Under the pieces are notes generated by a model that had not been told where the DNA came from, ran no database searches, and saw only the letters and a program-made list of their open reading frames with translations. Position numbers and translations under genes: made by a program. Positions 22,001 to 34,000 of a DNA stretch of 64,000 nucleotides are shown in pieces (the first letter of the stretch is position 1; each line of letters begins with the position of its first letter). This DNA comes from Agapanthus africanus (taxonomy: Eukaryota > Streptophyta > Magnoliopsida > Asparagales > Amaryllidaceae), in assembly GCA_030015575.1 (NCBI GenBank), contig JASDDO010000018.1:380613908-380677907 (forward strand), in the 5' to 3' direction.

Positions 22001-25000
22001 TTTTGCTCAAGAGCCATCATCTCGTCAATAATAGCATCTGTCCATCCTTTATGAGATAAAGCATCAGAAACGGACTTGGGTAAAGCATGAGAATCAAGGG
22101 AGGAGATGAAGGCTTGGTACATGATGAGCAATAGAGTGAGAAGTGCAGCTCCAGGTGCCTTTCTGGAAGACAATATGGAGATCAATATCAGTCGCTGGCG
22201 GAGCTTGAGACTCCGAGAGATTACCAGGAGGAGGATCAATAGTTGTACGTTCCCGACGAGCATATACCTTTGCAACATGTGGTGGGGGACCCAACAGTGG
22301 TGAGTCAGGGGTGGTGGTAGGCCAACAACAGTAACAATACGTATAACTTTCAAGACAGGAGGTGGCGAATCAAAAGAGTCGGAAGGGGCGGTCTTTCGTG
22401 ACGAGATACGGGATGTCCAAGGAAAAATCATTGTTCATGTCTACCAATGTGTGCAGAAGAAAAGTATGAGGTTGATTCATGAAAGGTCACGCCAGCCAAT
22501 ATAAATCGATGCCGTAACACGGGACTGTAACAACGATACCCCTTTTGAGTTCTAGAGCACCCAAGAAAGACAATATCCTTGAGGTTTAATTTAGATTCCT
22601 AAATTGAAGGTCATGGACGAAACATACACACCCGAAGACTTTTGAAGAAACAGTAACTGAAACAGTCGAAGGGAATAACGTAGGGTGAAGAATTTGCTCA
22701 TTAAGAATAGATGAAGTCATACGATTAATCGGGTATTTGGCAGCAAGTGCTGCATCCCCTAAAAAGATTAGGCACTCGTATATGAAGCAAAAGGGTACGA
22801 GTAATCTCTAAAAGATGCCTATTCTTTTTCTCGGCTATCCTATTTTGTTGGGAATTCATGAATAATACCAAGTTTCTCTATATACCCCCTAAAAGTTGAA
22901 ATACTCCTTGGCATTATCAGTGCCCAAAGTATCAACATTAACTCCAAATTGAGTCTTAATTTCAGATCAAAAACTTCGAAAATGAGAAAATACTTTATTT
23001 CTAGATTTTATGAAATACAACCATGATACATGAGAAAAATCATCAATTAAAGTCAAAAAATAACGAAAGCCTTAAGCAACAATTGACATAGCCCCCAAAC
23101 CTCAGAATGCATTAAAATTAAAGGTTTTTCGACTCAATTATTGATATGAGATGGGTAGCTAGAGTGATGATGCTTACCCATCTCACACAACTCACACTTT
23201 AAACTAGATAAAGAACCAAAAGAGGGAATTATTTTCTTCAAGGTTTACAGAGAAGGGTGACCAAACCGACAATTGACATCAAAAGCAGATGTGGAGGTAG
23301 AACTCGCTGTTGAGCAGGCTATGGGACATGGATGATCATCGAGATAGTACAACTCATCAACCCCAATCTCTATGCCTATCGTCCGTTTTGTCTTAAATTC
23401 CTGAGAAATACATCCACCAGGGAAAAAAGCGGCATCACAATTCAAAATTTCGGGTCAACTGGCTAATAGAAAGCAGATTGAAAGTTATATAAGGTAAGTA
23501 TAAAACGTAAAGATAGACACCTGCGATGTGGTAAGGATAGAACCCACTCCTTCTATAACAGAGGTAGTGTTATTTGCTAAGTCACACTAAGGTACATCCA
23601 TGCTTTAGCCTCTATGAGGATAATGTACCTCGCTCTCCTGTTATATGATCTGTCACTTCTATATCAATTATCCAGGGGCGACATCTAGATGCTAAAGTAA
23701 TAAACACTATATGGTTACCTTTTAAAAGTGTCGCTATTGAGGCCTAAGGTGTAGCAATTCTAGCTTGGCTATTGCAGACGGACGATGTCACAAGTAGACA
23801 CACATGTGCAATCTCCGTGATATATTTCATGGAGCTCTTGGATGGTGCTGGGTCAGTCGATGTGGTGGAGGATGCAGATGAGGAAGAAGGCGAAGTCAAC
23901 ATGTGCTCGTGCGGGGCGAGGAGGCTTCCCATTCAACTTCCATCAAGTACTATGAATGTGCCCCCTCCTGATAGTAGTAGTCACAAAAACGATGCTCTCC
24001 ACGGCTTTTACCACCAGCTCTACCTCCTCGACCAACTCCGCCTCTCTGCTAGAAGAATGATAGGTGGGAGCACCCTTCGGCCTAATGTAAGCAGTGTGAT
24101 CATCAAACTCCGTTTGCGCATTACTAATCTTGGTCTGAAATATCCGATTGAGTGTATGATACGTGGCCGAGAGAGTGATATCGGCCTTCCCAAAGAACGG
24201 TGGCCGAGCTGACTGAGACTTAGGCCGTAACCCTCTAAGAAAGACTTACCATAAAGGCCTCATGTCGCTTCTTCGTCTCTTCGATATCACCGGTAATGGG
24301 GAACGTCTCCGAGACTAATTAAGTGAGCTTCCTAAACTCGAAATAGTATCGATGAAGCGATTGAGTCCCTTGCTAGATTTGTACAGAAAGAGACTGCAGC
24401 AAATCGAAAGCCTTAGAGAGACTCATCTGCCCTAAATAAATCTTGTGAAGATTATCCTAAATCTCCTTCACGGTCCCCAAATGCACGAGGCCGTCCATAA
24501 TCCTTCACTCTATAGAGCTGAGCATACGATGACTAAGTTGGGCGTTGGCTTTCTAGTCAGATGAGCTCGACATAGGTGGGTGGCTTCGTCAAATGATCAT
24601 CCTTCCGCCGCCCCTAAATGTACTGCTCAACCATAAGCCTTCAACTGTGAAAATTGTGATTATCGAACTTGAAATTCACCATCTTGGTGGCCAAAACATC
24701 CATGGAGGAAGCCGACATGCTCTCCGATGTACTCTCCATCTCTAAATATCACTTCTCAATCAAGAGCAAGCGAAAAAAAGATTTTCAAGATCCCACCTAA
24801 AAAATAGCTCCTGAAACAATTCAAGAAAGGAATCTCCCAAGATTCCACCCGAGATCGTGATTGATCTCGTAAGATCCAATCGACGATCGACACAATCTCA
24901 AATTAACACTTTATGCGAATCCGATCACGGATTCCGACACCTCTCGTACACCGACAACACAATCAACATAAAGGAAAACACAATGAATAGCGCCATAATT

Positions 25001-28000
25001 CATCTTCTCACTTGGTATGCAATCAATCAAGCAATCAATTACTTTTTTTAAAAATAGAACAGGCTGCAAACCTCAGGTTACTGTAGCAGATCCAGAAACC
25101 CAGAACACCAAGATCTCCTTCGAGCACTTCCAGAAACCCATAACACCAAACTCGAGACTTGGGTCGAATCCTTTGACTTTGAGAGATCCAGGGACTTAGA
25201 TCTCGTGCTAGCAGCAAAGTGTACGAGTTAAGAACACCAAGAACTCGAGCTAGCAACAAAGAACTCAAATCTCGAGCCAAAACCTCAAATTGAGGGCTGT
25301 TGCAGCAATAACTCGAGCCAAAGATCTCAGATCTCGAGCCAACCAATCTTCAGATCGTACTCAAATCCAAGACGAGACGAACTTCGAGGATTATCAAAAG
25401 AGAAAAGAGGAGTTGTTGACGACACCATGGCTTTAGATTTCCACATCGAGGCCAAATCGAGACTAGAACTTTAAGTCGAGCTTTGAAGAGGTGGCCGGGA
25501 GTGTTGGGAGCGCGCGCAGCGGATGAGCGACAACCAACCCTTATGGACCTAAATTAAGATCTTTTTAAAACGAATAACAAAAACTAGAACAAACATAATT
25601 AAATAACACAAGAGATTTGGGGAAAAAATAGGAGAACTTTATTAGAACTTGAGAAAAAGAACACCTTACAGAATATTACAATAACTCTCTCCTTATTATC
25701 TCTAACGGGAACTTTTTCTCTACAAGTTCTCTTTATGATCCTCTTGATCTCTTATGGAGCCACCTCTCGCCTCCCTTAAACTTTATGATCAAAACAATGT
25801 GTAGGGTATTTTTCGTCACCCCATTGAAATGGGAATACGCGCGCGCTTGTCAGGCGTATACTACAGATTCCCTCTGCCTAGGGTAGGCCAGGGTTTATTG
25901 ATTGTGGGGATCCAAATCTCCGGCAGCCGCGGACTAAGCTGCCATTAATTACCCCTCGCCTTTGGGGCGGGGGAACCTCCGATTAACGGGTTAAAATGGT
26001 CATGCGAACTCAATGTGCAGTGTACGTGTGTCGTGTTTTGAAAAGGGGGTTTGGATTTATCGGGAGCCACGCAGAGTTTTTACGGGGGTCCCGCTACCCG
26101 GATAGCGGGCTGGGGGTCAAGGGGGCTAGCAGCCCCCTTGCGGGGTGCGGGGCAGCGCCCCGTTAGAAATTTTTTCTAACAGGGACAGTGTCGCGGAGTA
26201 TGTGTGTGTGTAAATATGTATACATATGTGTATATATATATATGTATATATGTATATATATATATAAAAGAAAGAGGGGGAAAAGGCATCCAAAGGATGC
26301 GTGGGGCCAGTGCCTTGAGCGCTGTGCGCTTAGGTGCTGTGCGCTCAGGCGTAAGCGCGCCACGAGTCGGCACGTGGGCGTTTTGCGCTCGAGCGCAGTG
26401 CGCCTGAGCGCAAGCGCGCCACGTGTCGGCACGTGGGCGCTTTGCGCTCGAGCGCAGTGCGCCTGAGCGCCACGTGTCGGCACGTGGGCGCTTTGCGCTC
26501 GAGCGCTGGGCGCTGGCGAGACAAAGGGACTTTTAGTCTCAGAACCAGAAGCTATGCTTCAGAAAGGAAATATTTATTATATATATATATCTATGTAAAT
26601 ATATGGAGTTAAACTCCTAAAATGTTTTGGTTGATGAAAGGGGTTCTTCCTCTTCCTCCCCTGTTGGCTGGATCTTGATGATCAAGAGATGTGAGATTTA
26701 AAAATCCCTCCTTTCTGAGATCTAATGGTAGATCCAAGTTCCCCTTTGTGGGTTTTGTGGTGGAAGACTTCTTAGTTTTTGAAAAGAAAGAGTAAAATTC
26801 TTGATTTAATTCAAAAGAAATGAGAAGGTTTAGAATCTTGGAGAAGGAGCAGGAGGCACAAAAGATCTCAGATCTAAAATTTTTGTGGAGAGAATGAAAA
26901 AGTGTTCTTTTATTCATCATGTTGCCTTTTATAGGCTTACATATTTACATATAGCCCCTTGGGCTTTGCAAAAATGGCATTTTAGCCATCCCATGGCTCA
27001 TGTGCCATTTCATTTTTGCACATAAGCCATGGGCTTACAAAATATTGGCTTTATGCCCATTTTGTTTACATTCATGCATAAAAAATTACATAAAAATTAT
27101 TTATTACATGATTTTGTTGTTGGCATGGGGAGGCTGGCCGGACGCTTCGTGTTCGGGCTCGAGCTGGGCATTGGCCCACTTGCTTGGGCTTGGGCCCACC
27201 TTGCTTGGGGTTGACCTTGACTTTGACTTGGTCAACCGGGGTGCAAATTTTGACTTCAACAAAGTGCCCCCCATCAATAAATGCACACCACATATGTGAG
27301 TCGTGTGCATGAAATTGATGGATTATCTTTCACGTGGAGGCGACTTGCCTTGTTTCCCACTCTTTGGGATGCACTGCCCTTTTTACGACGTGGACGGTCG
27401 ACGCTTGACGCGTCTCCGAGACGGAGTGTCCGTGGTAGACGTTTCCCTGGCCCAGAGTGATCTGGTTCCTGCTTTGTAGGAAGCCTGCACTGCCCTTTTT
27501 ACAACCTGGACGGTCGACGCTCTGTTACGAAGCGATTTGGGTTCCCAATTTGCGAGAGCCTGCACTGCCCTTTTTGCGACATAGACGGTCGACGCTCTGT
27601 TACGGAGCGATTTGGGTTCCCAATTTGCGGGAGCTTGCACTGCCCTTTTTGCGACATAGACGGTCGACGCTCTGTTACGAAGCGATTTGGGTTTCCAATT
27701 TGCGGGAGCCTGCACTGTCCTTTTTGCGACATAGACGGTCGACGCTCTGATCCGGAGCGATTTGGGTTCCCAATTTGCGGGAGCGTGCACTGTCCTTTTT
27801 GCGACATAGACGGTCGACGCTCTGTTACGAAGCGATTTGGGTTCCCAATTTGCGGGAGCCTGCACTGCTCTTTTTGCGACATAGACGGTCGACGCTCTGT
27901 TACGAAGCGATTTGGGTTCCCAATTTGCGGGAGCCTGCACTGCCCTTTTTGCGACATAGACGGTCGACGCTCTGATCCGGAGCGATTTGGGTTCCCAATT

Positions 28001-31000
28001 TGCGGGAGCCTGCACTGCCCTTTTTGCGACATAGACGGTCGACGCTCTGTTACGAAGCGATTTGGGTTCCCAATTTGCGGGAGCCTGCACTGCTCTTTTT
28101 GCGACATAGACGGTCGACGCTCTGTTACGAAGCGATTTGGGTTCCCAATTTGTGGGAGCCTGCACTGCCCTTTTTTCCACATAGACGGTCGACGCTCTGT
28201 TACGAAGCGATTTGGTAGACGTGCCCCCGGCACGGAGTGTCGCTGGTCGACGTTTCCCCGAGGCGGAGTGTCGATGTTTGACGCAGAGGTCGATGTTGGA
28301 ATTGGTTTGATTTTTTTGACTTGAGTTGACATCAGCATCGCTATACTGGAATATGGTACCAGGAGCGAATCATCATCTGTCATGAGAGGATTTGGGGATT
28401 GGTTTTTTTTTGTTTGGCATCTGCATTGCTGCACTGGAATAATGCCAGGAGCAACTCATCATTTGCCCTAGGAGGATTTGGGAATCGGTGGCTTAGGAGA
28501 CAGGTTTAGATCCCTATCACCTAAGACTTTTCAATTTTATGGGCCGTAAAGGTCCCATAAAAGCATTTTCTCCCTACGAGTCGAAAGGATCTCGTAGGTG
28601 TATTTTCTCCTTGGGAGTCGTGGGGACTCCCCAGTGTGTTGCTCTTTTGTGAGTCGTAAGGATCTCACGCGGGAATTTTCTCCTCACAAAGTCGAGAGGA
28701 CTTTGCGAGTGCATTTCATCTCTTTTTTTTTACGAGTTTGCGTCCTTTCGGGTTTTCACAAACTCGCCGACAGTCCTGCTGTTTTTACTCACGGAGCCCT
28801 TTCGGGTTTTCATCCGTATCCATTTTGCTTGTGGACATACCATTTTATTTATTTTATGTTATTTTTCTTTTTTTTCATTTTTCATTTTCCTTTTTTTTTT
28901 GGACTTTGAATGTGGTCTCACCAGTAGGACTTGGGAGAGGTTGGGATCGTTTTACGTCCGTGGATTGTATACGGTTTTGCAGGATGTATGATCCAGACCG
29001 TAGGGCCGGAAAAATTTCAGGACCTTGTTGGCGTCTGCATCACTGCACTGGAATATGGCACCAGGAGAGACTCATCATTCGCCATTGGGGTATGGGATTT
29101 GGAATTTGGTTGGCGTCTGCATCGCTGCACTGGAATATGATACCAGGAGCGACTCATCATTCGCCACTTGGGGGTTGGGGAGCGATGGCTTAGGAGACAG
29201 GTTTAGATCCCTGTCACCTAAGACTTTTCAATTTTATGGGCCGTGAGGGTCCCATAAAAGCAATTTCTCCTTACGAGTCGTAAGGATCCTGCAGGTGTAT
29301 GTTCTCCTTAGGAGTCGTGAGGACTTCTAAGTGTGCTTTTCCTTTATGAGTCGTAAGGATCCCACAAAGATTTGTTCTTCTCATGTATCGTGAGGACACA
29401 TGAGTGGGTCTTCTCAATGGAGCATAATTCCAAAGGCGGAGACCAGCCGTGTAACTAGTGATTACGGTGGGGCATGAGGGTGATGAGAATTATTTGAGCC
29501 CGTGGATTGTATACGGTAATCAATTTGGGGACTAACCGTAGGGCCGGGAGAATTTTGAGAAATTGGATTTTGGTTGGCGTCTGCATCGCTGCACTGGAAT
29601 TTGGTACCAGGAGCGACTCATCATTCGCCGTTGTTTTTTTGTTTGTTTTTTTATTTGTTTGTTTTTTCTTGTTTTTTTTACCGCGATTGCTCTATCATTT
29701 CTGCTTTTATCATTGCGAAAATCGCGATTGCCCTATCATTTCGGCTATTTATTCGCGGTTGCCCAATCATTTTGGCTTTATTTTCATCTTTATTTTTACT
29801 CGCTGATTTTTATTGCGAGTTGCCCAATCATTTCGGCTTTTCATTTTTTCTTTTATTTACACATTTTTATTTACACATGTATATATATATATATATTTTT
29901 TTTTTTTTACATTCCCAGTTTAACGACTAAGAGGTCGACTGTTCCCAGTTTAATGACTTGGTGGTCGATTGTTTCCCAGTTTAACGACGTGGTGGTCCTC
30001 TTTGCTTATCCCAGCTCCTTGAACATTGATCTTGGCGGAGCTGTGTTGATGACCTAGCTCTGTGGCTTGCCGATACATCCGAGAATTGTGAGGTTTTTCC
30101 AAGCTTATATTGGTTCTCTGCCTAATCTTTGAAAACACAGCAGTCTTCAATGGTATGGCTCAGCACTCTATGGTATGGGCAGTATATGGGACTGCCAGTC
30201 ATATTCATTTCATGTGGCCTCTTCGGGATAGGCAGTTGCAGGCCATTGTTCAGGGCTTCCTCGAATATATCGCGGACCTCATCCCTCCTAAAGGAGTACA
30301 CCTTCCTTCTCTCCATCAGAGTAGGTGCCCTCACTGACGCCGGTTTCTGAGGCCGATCAATCTTTGGTTCGCCCTGCACATGTCTGGGAGGGTTAGGTTC
30401 CCGAAAGGCTTCGGTCTCCATTTGCATGAAATCGGCGGTCGTAGCTTGACTGTTTGCTAACACGCCTTTAGACAGTTCTATCTCTCCCGTCTTGTATTGC
30501 CTTTCGACCCAATCTTTGAAGACGAAGCAGTCCTCAATGGAATGACCTATCACCCTGTGATAGGGGCAATATTTTGGGTCGTCGGTCATATTCTTTTCTT
30601 GCGGTCTCTTTGATTCTGGCAGCTGTAGACCGTTTCTTAGGGCGTCCCTGAATATCTTGTGGACCTTTTCCCTCTTGAAGGAATAGACCTTTTTCAGCTT
30701 CTCTTTCAGAGGCGATTCCCCCCCGGCGTATGTATCGGAGGGACTGGAGGCTGATTGCGGCCGTTTTTCACGAAGGCGCTCCGCTTTTAGGTTGAAAGGG
30801 ATATCAGTTGGCTACTCCCGGGTACCAATCCCTGGCTCATGAGCCAAAATTTGATTCTGCTGTAATTGCAATCGGGCGACTTGGGTCGCGAGATCTGCCA
30901 CGATGTTTGCCAGCTCGTCGACTTTGGAATAGACCTCGGCCATCTTCTTATCCCTGTCCTGAAATTGCCTTTGAAGCCATTGGAATAATGCTTGTTCTGT

Positions 31001-34000
31001 AGTTCCGGCTATGACAACCGGGTAATCTTTATTGCCTGAGCTCCATTCCGTAGGAACCACGGGCTCCTCTGGCTTATCGGCCTGAGCGGGCTCTTCATCA
31101 TTTAGATCGAGCCGATGCTGGGTGGCGTCAATCGTATCATCACCATGGCTGTGAAGAAGAGGAGGGTTCGTTTCTTCATGTCCGGCCATGTATACAGTGT
31201 GGATAACACATTCAGCCATTCTTTCATCACTGGCAGCTGGTTTCGCGGAGCGGTCCGGGCTTTGGAAATTCATAAATTTTAACATGGCCAGAGCCCTAGT
31301 CCTTTTGTTGGCTCTATATCTGAGCCGCTTCTGCCTCAGCTTCTCTGCCTTAAGCGCTTGGCAGGCTTCTGCTCTTCGAGAAGCCGCCATAGGCCGAGTG
31401 ATGAGGATGCTTGAGAAGACATCTGCCCGCGTGTCCGTCGAAGGTATCGCCTGGGCTTGCCCACGACGTCTGGCAACTTCTTTTGTTCCGATGGCTTTGC
31501 CCCCAGTTGGGGCCATGGAAAGCCGTCCAGACACCGATTTGCGTTTGGGTTGGGACGCCCTTGAGATCACCACATTTGGTCCCCTGCCTTTCGAGACCGG
31601 TTTGTCTACCACCGGGGCTTGAGGAGCTGGGATGGCGCCAACTGGTATGAACACAATAGTGCCGAATGGTAGCGGCTCCTCCTCCCATTGTCGTCCGAGA
31701 CTGGCCGGAAGGACCGTCCTGGAGTCTATCTTCATCGTGTAGGAGACGGGAGTCGTGCTGAGAGCTGAGATTATCCTTGGAGACATTGTTGGAGAGTGAT
31801 TGCTTGAAAACCTGTATGAAAGAGCATTATTTTAGTATAAATATAGGTATGTATATTGATTGAGTTCGCATGAACGTTTAAGCCGAAATATGGGAGGAGA
31901 GATTGGTCCCACCGGGCGTGCCAGAATCTGTAGGGTGTTTTTCGTCACCCCATTGAGATGGGAATACGCACGCGTTTGTCAGGCGTATACTACAGATTCC
32001 CCCTGCCTAGGGTAGGCCGGGGTTTATTGATTGTGGGGATCCAAATCTCCGGCAGCCGCGGACTAAGTTGCCGTTAATTACCCCTCGCCTTTGGGGCGAG
32101 GGAACCTCCGATTAACGGGTTAAAATGGTCATGCGAATTCAATGTGCAGTGTACGTGTGTCGTGTTTTGAAAGGGGGGTTTGGATATATCGGGAGCCACG
32201 CAGAGTTTTTACGGGGGTCCCGCTACCCGGATAGCGGGCTGGGGGTCAAGGGGGCCAGCAGCCCCCTTGCGGGATGCGGGGCAGCGCCCCGTTAGAAATT
32301 TTTTTCTAACAGGGACAGTGTCGCGGAGTATGTGTGTGTAAATATGTATACATGTGTATATATATATATATGTATATATGTATATATATATAAAAGAAAG
32401 AGGGGGAAAAGGCATCCAAAGGATGCGTGGGGCCAGCGCCTTGAGCGCTGTGCGCTTAGGTGCTGTGCGCTCAGGCGTAAGCGCGCCACGTGTCGGCACG
32501 TGGGCGTTTTGCGCTCGAGCGCAGTGCGCCTGAGCGCAAGCGCGCCACGTGTCGGCACGTGGGCGCTTTGCGCTCGAGCGCAAGCGCGCCACGTGTCGGC
32601 ACGTGGGCGCTTTGCGCTCGAGCGCAGTGCGCCTGAGCGCAAGCGCGCCACGTGTCGGCACGTGGGCGCTTTGCGCTCGAGCGCTGGGCGCTGGCGAGAC
32701 AAAGAGACTTTTAGTCCCAGAACCAGAAGCTATGCTTCAGAAAGGAAATATTTATTATATATATATCTATGTAAATATATGGAGTTAAACTCCTAAAATG
32801 TTTTGGTTAATGAAAGGGGTTCTTCCTCTTCCTCCTCTGTTGGCTGGGTCTTGATGATCAAGAGATGTGAGATTTAAAAATCCCTCCTTTCTGAGATCTA
32901 ATGGTAGATCCAAGTTCCCCTTTGTGGGTTTTGTGGTGGAAGACTTCTTAGTTTTTGAAAAGAAAGTAAAACTCTTGATTTAATTCAAAAGAAATGAGAA
33001 GGTTTAGAACCTTGGAGAAGGAGCAGGAGGCACAAAAGATCTCAGATCTAAAATTTTTATGGAGAGAATGAAAAAGTGTTTTTTTATTCATCATCATGTT
33101 GCCTTTTATAGGCTTACATATTTACATATAGCCCTTTGGGCTTTGTAAAAATGGCATTTTAGCCATCCCATGGCTCATGTGTCATTTCATTTTTGCACAT
33201 AAGCCATGGGCTTACAAAATATTGGCTTTATGCCCATTTTGTTTACATTCATGCATAAAAAATTACATAAAAATTATTTATTACATGATTTTGTTGTTGG
33301 CATGGGGAGGCTGGCCGGACGCTTCGTGTTCGGGCTCGACCTAGGCATTGGCCCACTTGCTTGGGCTTGGGCCCACCTGGCTTGGGGTTGACCTTGACTT
33401 TGACTTGGTCAACCGGGGTGCAAATTTTGACTTCAACACAATGCTTTAAAACTTTGACCCTAATATCCTATTTATGGTAAATACAAATCTGATATAAAAT
33501 AGGATTACAAATATTACGAAACTGTTACCCAGAAAAAACTTGAACCATGCAAAAAACCCGATGACAGATGTCTGCACCTTGTGGGTTGGACGTCTGCCCA
33601 TATTTGCACGTCTGGCCAGAGAGTCGCTAGGCGTTTGAAGCATAATGCTCAGACGTCTGCGCATCTTCTGGAAAATTATCAGAGCGCATCCAGACGTTTG
33701 TTCCTTTTGGATCAGACGTCTGTCTCTCCGTTGGATCTCAGGAATTTCTTGAACTTTAATGCCAGACGTCTGCAAGTCATCGTGTAGATGTCTAACCCTT
33801 CTTTGGATCTGCGCGTCTTGTAATTTACAAGATATCCTTCACAACAATCTCCATCTTGCCTTGTATATCCTTATAGCCATCTTGAAAATTAGTTGCTCCT
33901 GTCCTGTATCTTTTAGGGTTGTCTTAGTTCTCCCCGTTTTCCCTGTTGGTACAACTCCAAATCTTGAAACAGTTCAACTGTCACAATCTTTCCCCAGAAT

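Larger units (their letters stand above)
28330..29630. repeat. dispersed ~55-bp repeat CTGCATCGCTGCACTGG (gypsy element)
   Basis: About five copies of a unit with GCATCGCTGCACTGGAAT followed by ACCAGGAGCGACTCATCATT occur near 28335, 28420, 29034, 29113 and 29580. The phrase CCGTGGATTGTATACGG occurs near 28959 and 29501. These, with the hairpin arrays, form larger partly repeated blocks. No coding. Confidence 0.8.
25800..33438 (-). mobile_element. gag-only Tat-type Ty3/gypsy element, non-autonomous
   Basis: 3' LTR 25800-27261, 5' LTR 31929-33438, and a perfect 5-bp target duplication CAATG (25795-25799 and 33439-33443). A primer site lies at 31906-31923 and a purine tract (minus strand GATGGGGGGCACTT) beside the 3' LTR. 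The only coding part is gag (30122-31786); no protease, RT, RNase H or integrase is visible. The remaining 2.8 kb is tandem repeats and hairpins. The design matches non-autonomous gag-only elements known in plants as TR-GAG. LTRs differ by roughly 2 percent by eye plus one repeat-unit indel. Confidence 0.92.

Noticed and set aside
26163..26483. Arg/Ala-rich small proteins on both strands of the gypsy LTR (also 32209-32796)
   Set aside because: They arise from GC-rich tandem units and TA repeats in the LTR and differ between the two LTRs by unit number.
27487..28214. CRISPR-like array
   Set aside because: Units are contiguous 75-bp tandem repeats without unique spacers, in a plant retrotransposon.
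27383..28434. Long open frames on both strands (up to 311 codons) over the 75-bp array as repeat-protein genes
   Set aside because: Open frames exist on both strands in several phases only because the unit length is a multiple of three; no start context, no domain, and the stretch is non-coding 3' sequence of a retrotransposon.
30812..31786. Host nuclear protein gene (basic, coiled coil)
   Set aside because: It lies between the 5' LTR/primer site and CHHC gag modules in the same frame, so it is gypsy gag.
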